Positions 49,282 to 59,223 of a stretch of DNA of 64,000 bases are shown here, piece by piece. This DNA is from Centipeda felix. Its GTDB lineage: Bacteria; Bacillota; Negativicutes; Selenomonadales; Selenomonadaceae. The number at the start of each line of letters is the position of its first letter. Position 1 is the stretch's first letter. A program made the translations under genes and the position numbers. The notes under the pieces are model-generated. The model saw only the letters and a program-made list of their open reading frames with translations, had not been told where the DNA came from and ran no database searches. The stretch spans positions 246,328 through 310,327 of the forward strand of contig NZ_LT891957.1 of the NCBI RefSeq assembly GCF_900186465.1, written 5' to 3'.

Positions 49282-52200
49282 TTACATATAATCGTCCGCC
49301 GTGCGTGTCTTCGCTTTCTTACTGATGCCGAGCATCCGCGAGATGCGGTCGACAATGACGTAGAACACAGGGATGAGGAACACGCCGAGCACCGTCGCAC
49401 AGAGCATTCCGCCGACGACGGCAACCCCCATGCCGTTGCGCGCAGCTGCGCCCGCACCGGACGCCATACAAAGTGGCAGACAGCCGATGATGAACGCGAA
49501 CGAGGTCATGAGGATCGGGCGCAGGCGTAGACCTGCCGCCTGGATGGCCGCCTTCAGCGGATCCATGCCGCGATCCACGCGTACCTTTGCAAACTCGACG
49601 ATCAGGATGGCGTTCTTTGCAGCAAGACCGATGACCATGATGACACCGATCTGCATGTAGACGCTGTTCTGATAGCCCGGTGCCGGAATGCCAATCGCCC
49701 CGAAGATCGCAGCAAGAATGTACTCGGCAAAGAGAGCACCGAAGATGCCCGTCGGCACGGTGAAGAGTACGGCAAACGGCACGCTCCAGCTCTCATAGAG
49801 AGCCGCCAGACAGAGGAAGACAAAGAGCAGTGCGAGCGCGAGAACTTGCATCGTCGAGTTCGCCGACTTCTGCTCCTCGCGGCTCTGCCCAGACCATGCG
49901 ATCGAGAAGCCGGAGTTGATGTGATGCTGCACCACCTCGGTGATGGCGTTCATCGCCTGGCCCGAACTGTATCCCGATGCCGCATTCCCCTGTATGTTGA
50001 TCGAACGTGCGCCGTTAAAGCGGCTGATCTGTGTCGGACCAGTCGTGAGTTTCGGCTTCAGAAGTGTATCAAGCGGTACCATCTCTCCCGCCGAATTGCG
50101 GACAAAGATGAACTTCGCGGCCTCTGCCTCTGTACGATACGGCGTCGCAGACTGGAGCACGACCTTATAGGTGCGGCCGAACTGATTAAAGTCGTTGACC
50201 TCGTAGCCGCCAAAGTTGGTCTGCAGTGCCGTAAACACGTCCGAAAGCTGCACACCAAGATTTTTGACCTTCTCGCGGTCAATCTCGTACTGATAACTCG
50301 GCGCATTGATCTTGAACGTCGTACGAACGCCCTGCAGCTCAGGACGCGTCCGCGCCTCAGCGAGGATGGCATTCACGATGTCGTTCAGCTCGGTATCCGA
50401 GTGACCGCTCATATCCTGCAGCTGAAGCGACCAGCCGCCGACATTGCCGAGCCCCGGCAGTGCCGGCGGGTTGATGGCGACGACAGTCGCCTCCGGCGCC
50501 TCCATTGCCCCCACGCGGAACATCGTTCCGACAGCGGCAGCAACAGACTCAGCCAGACCAGGACGCTGCGACCAATCCTTCATACCGACGAAGACAACTG
50601 CGCCGTTGGAGTTTGCACCCCCGGCGAGAATGTCAAAGCCGTTGATCGACATGACGGCATCCTGCCCCTTGATCTCCTTCTGCGCCGCCTGCTGGATCTT
50701 GTCCACGACCTTTTGTGTCTGATTCGTGGATGCCCCGGACGGGAGCTGGATGGCGATCAGCAGATAGCCCTGATCCTCATCGGGGACAAACGTAGATGGA
50801 AGGTTGCGATAGATGATGGCAGTCAGACCGCAGACGATGAGCAGGAATACGACGGCAATACGCGACTTGCGGATGAATCTTGAGACAACGCCTACATAGC
50901 CCTTGCGCGTACGGTCAAAGACACGGTTAAACCAAGCAAAGAAGCGGTCGAGTACGCCCCCTGAATTGCTCTCCTTCTTTGGCTTCAGCATCATCGCACA
51001 GAGTGCGGGCGTCAGTGTCAGGGCAACGAAGGCGGAGAGTGCCATCGCGATCGCAATGGTCAGAGCGAACTGCTTATAGAGCACGCCCATCATGCCGCCC
51101 AAGAAGGCGACGGGGACAAAGACAGCCGCAAGGACGAAGGCAATCGCCACAACCGGCCCCTGCACCTCTGCCATGGCACGCTCTGTTGCGTCCACAGGCG
51201 AGAGTCCGCTCTCCATGTGATGCTCTACGTTCTCAATAACGACGATGGCATCATCGACGACGAGACCGATGGCGAGCACCATCGCAAAGAGCGTCAGCGT
51301 ATTGATGGAAAAATCCAAGAGGACGAATGTGCCGAATGTACCGATGAGCGAGACCGGCACGGCGAGCAGTGGGATAATCGTTGCGCGCCAGCTCTGCAAA
51401 AAGACGAAGATGACGAGCACGACGAGCAGCAGTGCCTCGACGAAGGTGTGAACCACCTCTTTGATGGAGGCATTGATGTAGTCCGTGCTGTCAAAGACCG
51501 ACTTCATCTTGAGCCCGGGCGGGAACGTCTTCTCCGCCTCCGCAAGCACCTTGCGTACCTCGGCAAGGGTAATCATCGCATTCGCATCCGAGGTGAGCCG
51601 GATACCGAAACCGACGGCAGGGTAGCCGTTGAACTTCGCGACGATATTGTTCTGCCGCTCGCCCGTCTCGATGCGTGCCACATCCTTCAGGCGGACGAAC
51701 GAGCCGTCCTTGCCCGAGGCGATGATGACGTTGCCGAACTCCTCCGGCGTCGTCAGGCGTCCCTGCACCTTGCCCGTAAACTGTTTTTCCTGCCCATTCT
51801 CTGCCGGCATACCGCCGACGGTTCCGGCAGGAGCCTGTATGTTCTGCTCCTTGATCGCCGCCGTGATGTCTGCGACGGTCAGGCCGAGCTCAGCGAGGCG
51901 GTCGGGATTCAGCCAGACGCGCATCGCATAGTCTGAGCCAAAGACCTGCACGTCGCCGACGCCGCTGATGCGCTTGATCGCATCGAGGAAGTAGAGCGTC
52001 GCGTAGTTCTTCATAAAGGCACGGTCATACCTGCCGTCCTCGGAGTACATCGAAACAAAGTACGCCATCTGCCCCGAGGATTTACGCGTTGTGACCCCTG
52101 CAGACTGCACCGCGGAGGGCAGGCTCGCGTTAGCACCGGCGGCGTTGTTCTGCACCTTGACCGCGTCCATATCGCCGTCCGTACCGACATCAAAGGTGAC

Positions 52201-52473
52201 AGAGAGGCTGTAGCGTCCGGTATCATCAGAGGTGGAGCTCATGTAGTCCATTCCCTGTGTGCCGTTGATCTGCTCCTCGATGACCTGTGCGACCGTCTCA
52301 TTGACAACGGCGGCGCTCGCGCCCGTATAGGATGCCGACACCGAAACCGTTGGCGGAGAAATCTGCGGATACTGCGCAATTGGCAGCGAAAACCCAGCCA
52401 GCGTTCCGACGATAACAATGATCAGTGCGATAACAATCGCAAAGATCGGTCGGTGAATGAAAAATTTTGCCAA
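49282..52473 (-). CDS. RND multidrug efflux permease (HAE1/AcrB type)
   Basis: Proton-driven inner-membrane pump of a tripartite efflux system. 1063 aa, normal length, with 12 membrane helices and two large periplasmic loops. MAKFFIHRPIFAIVIALIIVIVGTLAG starts it. TM4 GLVVDDAIVVIENVEHHM carries the Asp pair for proton transfer; GPTQISRFNGARSINIQG lies in the second porter domain. It is encoded 12 bp after the adaptor gene. No outer-membrane channel gene is present in this window. Confidence 0.95.
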   Translation of the reverse strand: MAKFFIHRPIFAIVIALIIVIVGTLAGFSLPIAQYPQISPPTVSVSASYTGASAAVVNETVAQVIEEQINGTQGMDYMSSTSDDTGRYSLSVTFDVGTDGDMDAVKVQNNAAGANASLPSAVQSAGVTTRKSSGQMAYFVSMYSEDGRYDRAFMKNYATLYFLDAIKRISGVGDVQVFGSDYAMRVWLNPDRLAELGLTVADITAAIKEQNIQAPAGTVGGMPAENGQEKQFTGKVQGRLTTPEEFGNVIIASGKDGSFVRLKDVARIETGERQNNIVAKFNGYPAVGFGIRLTSDANAMITLAEVRKVLAEAEKTFPPGLKMKSVFDSTDYINASIKEVVHTFVEALLLVVLVIFVFLQSWRATIIPLLAVPVSLIGTFGTFVLLDFSINTLTLFAMVLAIGLVVDDAIVVIENVEHHMESGLSPVDATERAMAEVQGPVVAIAFVLAAVFVPVAFLGGMMGVLYKQFALTIAIAMALSAFVALTLTPALCAMMLKPKKESNSGGVLDRFFAWFNRVFDRTRKGYVGVVSRFIRKSRIAVVFLLIVCGLTAIIYRNLPSTFVPDEDQGYLLIAIQLPSGASTNQTQKVVDKIQQAAQKEIKGQDAVMSINGFDILAGGANSNGAVVFVGMKDWSQRPGLAESVAAAVGTMFRVGAMEAPEATVVAINPPALPGLGNVGGWSLQLQDMSGHSDTELNDIVNAILAEARTRPELQGVRTTFKINAPSYQYEIDREKVKNLGVQLSDVFTALQTNFGGYEVNDFNQFGRTYKVVLQSATPYRTEAEAAKFIFVRNSAGEMVPLDTLLKPKLTTGPTQISRFNGARSINIQGNAASGYSSGQAMNAITEVVQHHINSGFSIAWSGQSREEQKSANSTMQVLALALLFVFLCLAALYESWSVPFAVLFTVPTGIFGALFAEYILAAIFGAIGIPAPGYQNSVYMQIGVIMVIGLAAKNAILIVEFAKVRVDRGMDPLKAAIQAAGLRLRPILMTSFAFIIGCLPLCMASGAGAAARNGMGVAVVGGMLCATVLGVFLIPVFYVIVDRISRMLGISKKAKTRTADDYM

Positions 52474-52485
52474 CGGATTTCCTCC

Positions 52486-53676
52486 TTACTGCGCGGGCGT
52501 CGGTGCGCTCGCATTAAAGTCAGAGGAATCTCCCTCAAGCGTGAACCCCATATCGTCCGGCGTCACCATCGTCACCGCGAGATCGCCGCCCTCCTGGAGC
52601 GTCGTGAGCCCTTCGACGACGACCGTGTCCGAGGCATCCAGACCGTCCTTCACGACGTAGTAGCTGCCGATCTTATCCCCGAGGGTGATCGTGCGGGCTT
52701 CTGCCTTGTTGTTTGCGCCGACGACCATCACAAAGGATTTGCCGAGAAGCTGCTGCACAGCACGCTCGGGAACGAGAAGTGCATTCGGAATCGTATCGCC
52801 GATCAGCGTTACGCGCGCGAACATCCCCGGCAGGAGAAGTCCGTCCGGATTGTCAAAGAGTGCCTTGACCGTCAGCGTGCCCGTCTGTGCCGTCAGTGCG
52901 CGGTCAGACGTAACGATATGGCCTGTGATCGGATACTTCGAGCCGTTCGAGAGAGTCAGCGTCACTACGACAGAGCCGATACCGCCCTGCTGTACCGCCT
53001 GCTCGACAAAATTCAGGTACTCGTTCTCTGAGAGACTAAACTTCGCATAGATGGGGTTCGACGTGCCCATGGAGACCAACGTTGTCGAACCTGCCGACAC
53101 AAAGGTGCCGACGGCAACATCATCGACGGAGAGCTGCCCCGACATCGGTGCGTAGATCGTCGTATCGTCGAGGTTCTCCTGCGCCTGCTGCACCATTGCC
53201 TGGTGCGCCGCAACTGCAGCCTCGTAGGCATTCACCTGCGCCTGCTGGTTGCTCACGGTCTGCTCTGAGATCGCCGCGTTCGCATAGAGCTGCTGGTAGC
53301 GGTCGAGATCCATGCGCGCGTTGGCGAGCGTCGCCTCCGACTGCGCGAGGTTCGCCTTTGCCTGCAGAAGTGCGCTCTCATACTGGCGCGCGTCGATGCG
53401 GTAGAGTGGCTGTCCCGCGCGTACAGGCTGGCCGCCGGTGATGTATTTCTCCACGATGTTGCCGGAGACGCGCGACTGGATCTTCACCTCGTCCGTGCCC
53501 ATGATCTGTCCGGCGTAGACGTGCGTCAGCGGTGCGTCCTGCCGCAGGACATTCATCGCCTTGACGGCAGTGGGACGTGCGCCCCCCTGCTTTTCTCCGC
53601 CACAGCCCGTGAGCACCACGCTGAGTGCCAGCGCAGCGGCGGCAAATACGCCAAGTCCTTTCCTTATCTCAAACAA
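52486..53676 (-). CDS. RND efflux periplasmic adaptor (membrane-fusion lipoprotein)
   Basis: 396 aa from TTG 53676 behind GAGGAGG. Lipoprotein signal with VVLTGC lipobox. Order: short beta barrel, lipoyl half (GTDEVKIQSRVSGNIVEKYITGGQPVRAGQPLYRID), coiled-coil hairpin (about 95-150, LAQSEATLANARMDLDRYQQLY), second lipoyl half (TTIYAPMSGQLSVDDVAVG), barrel and membrane-proximal domain. Partner of the downstream AcrB-type pump. Confidence 0.94.
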   Translation of the reverse strand: MFEIRKGLGVFAAAALALSVVLTGCGGEKQGGARPTAVKAMNVLRQDAPLTHVYAGQIMGTDEVKIQSRVSGNIVEKYITGGQPVRAGQPLYRIDARQYESALLQAKANLAQSEATLANARMDLDRYQQLYANAAISEQTVSNQQAQVNAYEAAVAAHQAMVQQAQENLDDTTIYAPMSGQLSVDDVAVGTFVSAGSTTLVSMGTSNPIYAKFSLSENEYLNFVEQAVQQGGIGSVVVTLTLSNGSKYPITGHIVTSDRALTAQTGTLTVKALFDNPDGLLLPGMFARVTLIGDTIPNALLVPERAVQQLLGKSFVMVVGANNKAEARTITLGDKIGSYYVVKDGLDASDTVVVEGLTTLQEGGDLAVTMVTPDDMGFTLEGDSSDFNASAPTPAQ

Positions 53677-53846
53677 GTGAATAACCTCCTCTTCTCATTT
53701 CCCGCAACAGGAGATAATTGTCAAAATACTCCCACAAGAGAAGGACAAGCATCCATATAGTCGGAATCCCTGCCATAGTGTGTTTATCTTATCGAAATGC
53801 ACGGCAAAAGTCAAGAAATGATGCACGGCTGAACCACAGTCAATAG
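53677..53846. other. Upstream region of the efflux operon
   Basis: 170 bp between the adaptor gene and the IS element. A TTGTCC...GGACAA-like inverted pair (about 53718-53738) is visible near TTGACAATTAT. No clear -10/-35 pair with good spacing was found, and no repressor gene (TetR/MarR) is adjacent. Confidence 0.4.
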
Positions 53847-53867
53847 AGTAGACACAAAAAAGAGCAA

Positions 53868-54731
53868 CTAAACAGATGAGAAGCGGTTGAAGAAATCGGC
53901 TTCAAATTCATTCGGGGTTTTATATGCAAGAGATCCATGAGGAAGCCGATTGTTATAAAGATTCTCGATATAGTCGAAGATGTCCAAACGTAACTCCTCG
54001 ACAGAGTGATAGGTACGTCGATTGGTACAATTTTTCTTTAAGAACTTAAAGAACGATTCACAACAGGCATTGTCAAAGGGACATCCTTTCTTGGAGAACG
54101 ACTGGACAATATTGTTTGCATCCAAAAGCTTACGGAAAGAAGAAGCGGTATACTCCGCCCCCTGATCGGAATGGAAGATCAGTCCGTAGGAAATATTTCT
54201 GCTCTGATATGCTTTATGGAAGGCTGCGATAATCAGGGCGGTATCGTGTTTGGAGGATAAACTCCAACCGATGATCTTTCGGGAAAACAAATCCATCACA
54301 ATACAAAGGAAATACCAAGTACGATTGACCCTAAGATAAGTAAAATCACTGACCCAAACAAGATTGGGGGCAGACTGATGAAACTGCCGACGCAGGAGAT
54401 CGTGGCATTCACCGGAGTCTTTCTGTGGGGTTCGTTTTGGCTTAACGGTGGAAGGCTTTGGAAGGGTCATGGAGCGCATCAGGCGGTACACTCTTCCGCT
54501 GCTGATGGAAATGCCATAGTCACGGGATAAGATATGCGTTATTTTATAAGCACCGATGCAGTTGTCGTAGTCGGCATAGATATGAAGAATGAGGCGACGA
54601 ATGTTCTGATTCTCCTTGATTCTTGGAGAAGGAGGCGCATTAAAGTGCTTATCGTAGGAACTGCGGTTGACGTGAAGGACCCTGCATAGGGTTTTGATGT
54701 CATGTTGGAGGCGCAGCTGATGGACGGCATT
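53868..54731 (-). pseudogene. IS3 transposase OrfB (integrase core), start lost
   Basis: DDE rve domain of about 287 residues following TGA at 54732-54734 (first residues NAVHQLRLQHDIKTL). Catalytic triad visible: VWVSDFTYLRV (D), LIFHSDQGAEYTA (D) and FDNACCESFFKFLKK (E). HTH_21-type helices lie in the N-terminal portion. There is no ATG or TTG before GTG 54491 in frame, and the frame cannot be reached by slippage from OrfA at the A7 run because of that TGA. The copy therefore looks decayed, though programmed shifting elsewhere is not excluded. Confidence 0.7.
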
Positions 54732-55018
54732 TCATCGTTGTTTGAGTGTGGCGTGAATATGGCAATCGCTTTTTTTAGGATAAGATTTTCCTCCTCGAGC
54801 TGGGCGTTACGTCTTTGCAAGTCTTTGATCTGTTTGGCAGTCATAATATCGCCATCGACGGTTTTGACCTCGGAATAAAGATGAATCCACTTTCCAATAG
54901 CAGAAAGGGAAACGCCATATTCCTTTGAGAGTTGTGATTGCGTTTTTCCATTTTGATAGAGGGCGACGATAGTTTTTTTGAAATCCTCGTCGTAGGGACG
55001 ATGTGTCATAGAAAACAT
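54539..55018 (-). CDS. IS3 transposase OrfA (HTH_28-like)
   Basis: The true part is about the first 95 residues: MTHRPYDEDFKKTIVALYQNGKTQSQLSKEYGVSLSAIGKWIH (helix-turn-helix), then a leucine-zipper segment LQRRNAQLEEENLILKKAIAIF. The following residues to 54539 (SISCASNMTS...) are out-of-family readthrough, because the expected stop is missing. An A7 run (54770-54776) codes the LKK segment where -1 slippage would normally occur. Confidence 0.75.
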   Translation of the reverse strand: MFSMTHRPYDEDFKKTIVALYQNGKTQSQLSKEYGVSLSAIGKWIHLYSEVKTVDGDIMTAKQIKDLQRRNAQLEEENLILKKAIAIFTPHSNNDEMPSISCASNMTSKPYAGSFTSTAVPTISTLMRLLLQESRRIRTFVASFFISMPTTTTASVLIK

Positions 55019-55092
55019 TCCTCCTTTGTGTTTACTGAAGTGTAATATAAAGTCCTGTTTTGTGTCTACTTTTTTAGTATAGATCCAATTGA

Positions 55093-55124
55093 GGCTGCTG
55101 CACGTTTATCTCGTGCAACAGCCC
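55093..55124. repeat. Palindromic repeat, copy 3
   Basis: GGCTGCTGCACG ... CTCGTGCAACAGCC with a TTTAT loop and flanking CCCTTTCTTTT. It lies between the IS right end and the aldolase gene, marking the left side of the AT-rich operon. It probably acts as its terminator. Confidence 0.75.
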
Positions 55125-55184
55125 CTTTCTTTTATACAAAAAACTCGCTGTATAATCTTACAGCGAGCTACAGTTCTATCTTTT

Positions 55185-56018
55185 CTATTCATTAATTTTT
55201 TGGACAAGGTTCTTAGTCACACGGGCAACTTCATCCACAGCTTGTAAGCTAATTGAGATAATCTGATTTTCTTTATGATTCTTTTCGTAAGCTTTTCCAT
55301 ACGTAGCAACAAAAACTCGACGAAGATCCGCACCATAGTTGATTTTAATAAGATTATATTTGCGTGCTTCATGAATAATGTCGAAAGAAATACCTGATCC
55401 GCCATGAAGTACAAGCGGTACGGGGCTTATTTCCGCAATCTTTTTCAAAAGAGGCAAATCGATATGAGGTACTGCGTCGATTCCATGGACATTTCCCACA
55501 GCAACCGCAAGGGTGTCACATCCTGTCCTCTCGACAAAATCTGCGACCATATTGGGATCCGTTTTCGCATCAGCTTCGCTGACCAAATCATCTTCCTTCC
55601 CGCCAATAGAACCTAGCTCAGCTTCCACGGGAAGATTATAGAAATGACAGTATTCCACAGCACGGCGTACTTCAGCAATATTTTCCTCAAAAGGCAAATG
55701 AGAAGCATCTATCATAATGGAGGTGAATCCGGCCTTAACACAAGCACATACATCTTCATAGGATTTCCCATGATCAAGATGTAGACCAATCGGTGTATCA
55801 TTATTTTCCTGTGCGCGGCGTGTTAAATATGCAATCGTATCAGGATCGGACAGGCGGAGATTATTGGATGAAATCTGAACATATCCCGGTAGTTTTGCTG
55901 CATTCAAGCCTTTGACAATGGCAAACGTCATCTCCATATTTGTCGTATTAAATGCAGGAAGAACAAGTTTTCTGCGCTGTGCATATGACATCAAGTCAAA
56001 GCCATTTATCAGTTTCAT
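55185..56018 (-). CDS. Class II ketose-bisphosphate aldolase (GatY/KbaY/FbaA type)
   Basis: Zn-dependent cleavage of a ketose 1,6-bisphosphate. 277 aa. Zinc and substrate ligands: LHLDHGKSYE, AELGSIGGKEDD, AVGNVHGI and LVLHGGSGIS. The length fits tagatose- or fructose-bisphosphate aldolases of sugar operons rather than long FbaA. Last gene of the PTS operon; start ATG 56018 overlaps the kinase stop by 4 bp. AT-rich codon use compared with window neighbours. Confidence 0.92.
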   Translation of the reverse strand: MKLINGFDLMSYAQRRKLVLPAFNTTNMEMTFAIVKGLNAAKLPGYVQISSNNLRLSDPDTIAYLTRRAQENNDTPIGLHLDHGKSYEDVCACVKAGFTSIMIDASHLPFEENIAEVRRAVEYCHFYNLPVEAELGSIGGKEDDLVSEADAKTDPNMVADFVERTGCDTLAVAVGNVHGIDAVPHIDLPLLKKIAEISPVPLVLHGGSGISFDIIHEARKYNLIKINYGADLRRVFVATYGKAYEKNHKENQIISISLQAVDEVARVTKNLVQKINE

Positions 56019-57499
56019 TTGAAGCCTCCTATACTATGTTCCATCATTATTTTTCTTTCATATAGTTCCACATAGGCTGTATACAGGCGATTGAGCTTCT
56101 CCGCATATTCTGCATTCGGATGTACGGCACGCACCGACATTGGCACGCGCTTGGCAAGCGATGGATATGCATAGACAAGAGCACCATAAGAGACCGCCTC
56201 ATCAACCTCTGTCACAAATATGGTTTGGTTCAATGCATCCGCTTTGAGTTGAAGCCAAAGATCATTTTTGGTTGCAGGACCAATAACTTTAATAGAGGAA
56301 ACGGCATTATCTTTCCCGATAAATGTATCATACAGATGCCGTAGCTCCATACAAACACCTTGTGCAACAGCATAAAAGAAATCTTTTATGCCCGTATTCG
56401 CTGTCAATCCATAAAGCATCCCGCGCGCATGAATATTTTTATCCGGACTCCCGCTGCCGACGAGGTGTGGAATAAAGAGAAGTTCTTGTGCACTCTGCAT
56501 CTTCCCTGCACGATAATCCTCCAACAGCTCCATATAAACTTGATCTGCCTCTTTTTGACTAAGCCGAAACATCTTACGAGCCCATTCATAAGAGAGGCCT
56601 GCTGCCGGAAGGGAGCCATATAGTGTAAATTTTTCAGGAAAAACGAACCGTCCTCCTGCAAGTTTAGCCGAACGCTCACACTCTCCCATCGGATATTCAG
56701 AGGAGATTCGCAAGAACCCTTCCGTTGTGCCTGTCGAATTAAGCAGCTCGCCTTCTTTTAGTCCAACGGCAAGAGAACCAACCATGTGGTCGTGTCCGAC
56801 CACTGAAACTCGCGTGTTTTCGTCAAGACCTAGTCTTCGAGCCATGGAAGGCTTAATCACGTGAGCAACGTCTCCTCCATATGCAAGAGGCGGAAAAATA
56901 CTCCGAGGCACACCATACAACATAATGAGCTCTTCAGACCACTCTCCACGACGCAGATCAAACGCCATTGTTCGACTCGCCATCGTGCTTACAGTCTGAC
57001 GAATACCCGTAAGTAAAAAAGAAATATAATCCGGCAAATTGAGCCAGGTCAGTCCTTCTTCCCATGCAATATGGCAATGTTGTTCCAACCATTTAATTTT
57101 AGCAATGCTGTAATTACTGTGCGGTGGCAATCCTGTAATCTCTTGAATTCTCTGCCAATCTGTGAAGGAAAGGCTATCGATATATTCTTTCCCTCGGCTA
57201 TCATTCCATGCAAGCATGGGGCCCATAATAGCCCCTGCTGCATCTACAATAACGCCCATCTCTCCGACACTGGCAATAAGAATATGCTCTATATGCCAGC
57301 AACCAGCCATTGCGAGATTTTTGATTTCATTCGTGATATTCTGAAATAACAGTGCACTGTCAAAATCAACTTCATCACGAATAATAATCTTCGGTGTACG
57401 AAAACTCCTTTTGCTGCAAAGTTCAGCTGTGGATGTATCGAACAGAAGAATCTTCGTATTCGTTGTTCCTACATCGATAACGACCGCTGCTGCCTGCAC
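56015..57499 (-). CDS. FGGY-family carbohydrate kinase
   Basis: 494 aa from GTG 57499 (VQAAAVVIDVGTTNTKILLFD); ATP-binding phosphate-1 motif IDVGTTNTKI at the N-terminus, then a FGGY-type second lobe (VVGHDHMVGSLAVG, LLNSTGTTEGFLR, ALVYAYPSLAKR). It belongs with xylulo-, ribulo- or gluconokinases; substrate not defined. Such a kinase beside a sugar PTS is unusual, because the PTS already phosphorylates its cargo. It follows the EIIC gene by 2 bp. Confidence 0.85.
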   Translation of the reverse strand: MQAAAVVIDVGTTNTKILLFDTSTAELCSKRSFRTPKIIIRDEVDFDSALLFQNITNEIKNLAMAGCWHIEHILIASVGEMGVIVDAAGAIMGPMLAWNDSRGKEYIDSLSFTDWQRIQEITGLPPHSNYSIAKIKWLEQHCHIAWEEGLTWLNLPDYISFLLTGIRQTVSTMASRTMAFDLRRGEWSEELIMLYGVPRSIFPPLAYGGDVAHVIKPSMARRLGLDENTRVSVVGHDHMVGSLAVGLKEGELLNSTGTTEGFLRISSEYPMGECERSAKLAGGRFVFPEKFTLYGSLPAAGLSYEWARKMFRLSQKEADQVYMELLEDYRAGKMQSAQELLFIPHLVGSGSPDKNIHARGMLYGLTANTGIKDFFYAVAQGVCMELRHLYDTFIGKDNAVSSIKVIGPATKNDLWLQLKADALNQTIFVTEVDEAVSYGALVYAYPSLAKRVPMSVRAVHPNAEYAEKLNRLYTAYVELYERKIMMEHSIGGFK

Positions 57500-57501
57500 A
57501 A

Positions 57502-58872
57502 TCAGTCGCTCCCCTCCGCATATACAACATTCTTCGTCATACGATACACACCGTAGACAACAACTGCAATAACCGGAATGAAGGCTAGCGCCATCACATC
57601 TCCATCAAAAATCTTCAGCACCCAGAAGCGGAATGGATTCCCACCGTCGAGGAAACTCGATACCATTCCTGTCGATCCGGCAGGCATCTGGAAATTGACA
57701 TCTGCAGCCATCTGCGTAACAAATCCGGCAATATTGGTTGCCACAAACAAATCTGCTATGATACAGGGAATTGCAATGATTACTGCCCGGAAAACATTTC
57801 CTTTTGTCGCAAGCACAATCATAGAGGCGAATACTGCGAGGTTTGCAAGATCACCAAGGGGCAAAACGCCATTGCCAGGCAGCACAAAAGCAAGGATAAC
57901 GGCAATCGGCGTAAGAAGAAGTGCCGTGGAAATAATCGCCGGATTTCCGATCGCAACAGCAATATCAAGACCAATGTAAAGATCTTCACGCCCCGGATAA
58001 CGTTTTTTAAGGAAGCCCTTAATGGCGTCAGACAGCGGCAACAATCCTTCCATAAGGATACGTACCATGCGAGGCAGTATAAACATAACCGCACCAATAT
58101 TAATCCCAAGAGAAAGGATACCTTTCAGATCATACTGCGCAATGACACCGACAAGAACGCCTAGAATAATCCCAATCATCATGGGTTCACCCAAAAGCCC
58201 AAAGCGTTTCTGAATGGTAGCCGGATCGATAGAGATTTTATTAATGACAGGGATTTTCTCAATGATAAGATTACCCAACAAACCAATGGGAAAAAACACC
58301 GCGGAAGAAAGTGTCGGAAGAGAAATTCCCTCAAGGTCAAAATAACGCTGCAACATCGGGGCACTCCAATCCGCAAGCTTTAGAATGACCACTGCAATAA
58401 TTCCCGCAGCAAGTAGTCCCAGCCAAAAGCTCCCCGTGCTGTAATAGACGAGTGTCCCACCAAGAGCAAAATGCCAATAATTCCACATATCAACATCTAC
58501 CGTTTTGGTAAGACGCAATGCCAACATCACAATGTTAATGAGAATCGTCAGGGGGATAACAAATGCTGCAATGGGTCCTCCCCATGTAATCGCAGCAAGT
58601 GGCGGCCACCCTAGATCGGTCACAGGCAAATTAACACCACTATTGATAACCATTGCTTGAGCAGCAGGACCTATACTGGACGTCAAAATTCCAAAGATAG
58701 CATAAATACCGACAAATCCAATACCTACAGTCAATGCTGAACGCACCGCCTTAGCGAGAGGAACTTGGAAAACAAGTGCGAAAAAGAACAATACAACCGG
58801 CAGCATCACCGTCGGACCCATGCCCAAAATAAATTGGACAACTTCCAAGAGTGTGTTTCCAAATGCTTCCAT
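57502..58872 (-). CDS. PTS galactitol-family EIIC permease
   Basis: 456 aa integral membrane carrier. MEAFGNTLLEVVQFILGMGPTVMLPVVLFF and the segment DVDMWNYWHFALGGTLVYYSTGSFWLGL resemble GatC; about ten hydrophobic stretches. It transports and phosphorylates a polyol or hexose with the EIIB and EIIA encoded next to it. Substrate may not be galactitol. Separated from EIIB by 68 bp. Confidence 0.9.
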   Translation of the reverse strand: MEAFGNTLLEVVQFILGMGPTVMLPVVLFFFALVFQVPLAKAVRSALTVGIGFVGIYAIFGILTSSIGPAAQAMVINSGVNLPVTDLGWPPLAAITWGGPIAAFVIPLTILINIVMLALRLTKTVDVDMWNYWHFALGGTLVYYSTGSFWLGLLAAGIIAVVILKLADWSAPMLQRYFDLEGISLPTLSSAVFFPIGLLGNLIIEKIPVINKISIDPATIQKRFGLLGEPMMIGIILGVLVGVIAQYDLKGILSLGINIGAVMFILPRMVRILMEGLLPLSDAIKGFLKKRYPGREDLYIGLDIAVAIGNPAIISTALLLTPIAVILAFVLPGNGVLPLGDLANLAVFASMIVLATKGNVFRAVIIAIPCIIADLFVATNIAGFVTQMAADVNFQMPAGSTGMVSSFLDGGNPFRFWVLKIFDGDVMALAFIPVIAVVVYGVYRMTKNVVYAEGSD

Positions 58873-58940
58873 GATTCCTACCTCCTTGCCAAAATAAATA
58901 TACTTTCAACATCTTAGCATTTTCACTCTTACGCTATGCT

Positions 58941-59222
58941 TCAATCTTTTAAGATTTCACGTATTTTCTCATAGACTTTCTCTTCCCCAATGCCTGTGAT
59001 AAGAGGCAGACCTTTAACAACAGGTATTGTTGTTTCGTAGGGGATATTCGTCGTTGAAACGATCAGATCTGCACTTCCGTCATACCCCGGAACACTTGCA
59101 ACATTGATCTGTTGGTGCGTCATCTCAATGCCTTGTTCTTTGCAGTAAGCAATGACCTTTTCTGCAACCTCTGTAGATGTCGCTATACCTGTAGCACAAA
59201 CAAAGAGTACATGCTTCGTCAT
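58941..59222 (-). CDS. PTS galactitol-family EIIB
   Basis: 93 aa phosphocarrier. MTKHVLFVCATGIATSTEVAEKV holds the phosphorylatable Cys9 within CATG(I/x)ATS, typical of GatB. It ends 2 bp from EIIA's coding region, so the two are co-translated. Confidence 0.92.
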   Translation of the reverse strand: MTKHVLFVCATGIATSTEVAEKVIAYCKEQGIEMTHQQINVASVPGYDGSADLIVSTTNIPYETTIPVVKGLPLITGIGEEKVYEKIREILKD

Positions 59223-59223
59223 A

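Larger units (their letters stand above)
53847..55070 (-). mobile_element. IS3-family insertion sequence (IS150-like)
   Basis: About 1.22 kb bounded by 13-bp perfect inverted repeats AGTAGACACAAAA (53847-53859 and 55058-55070). Two transposase frames are present in the -1 relation usual for IS3. AT-richer than the host genes around it. Target-site duplication was not evident by eye. It marks the edge of the AT-rich PTS island. Confidence 0.85.
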
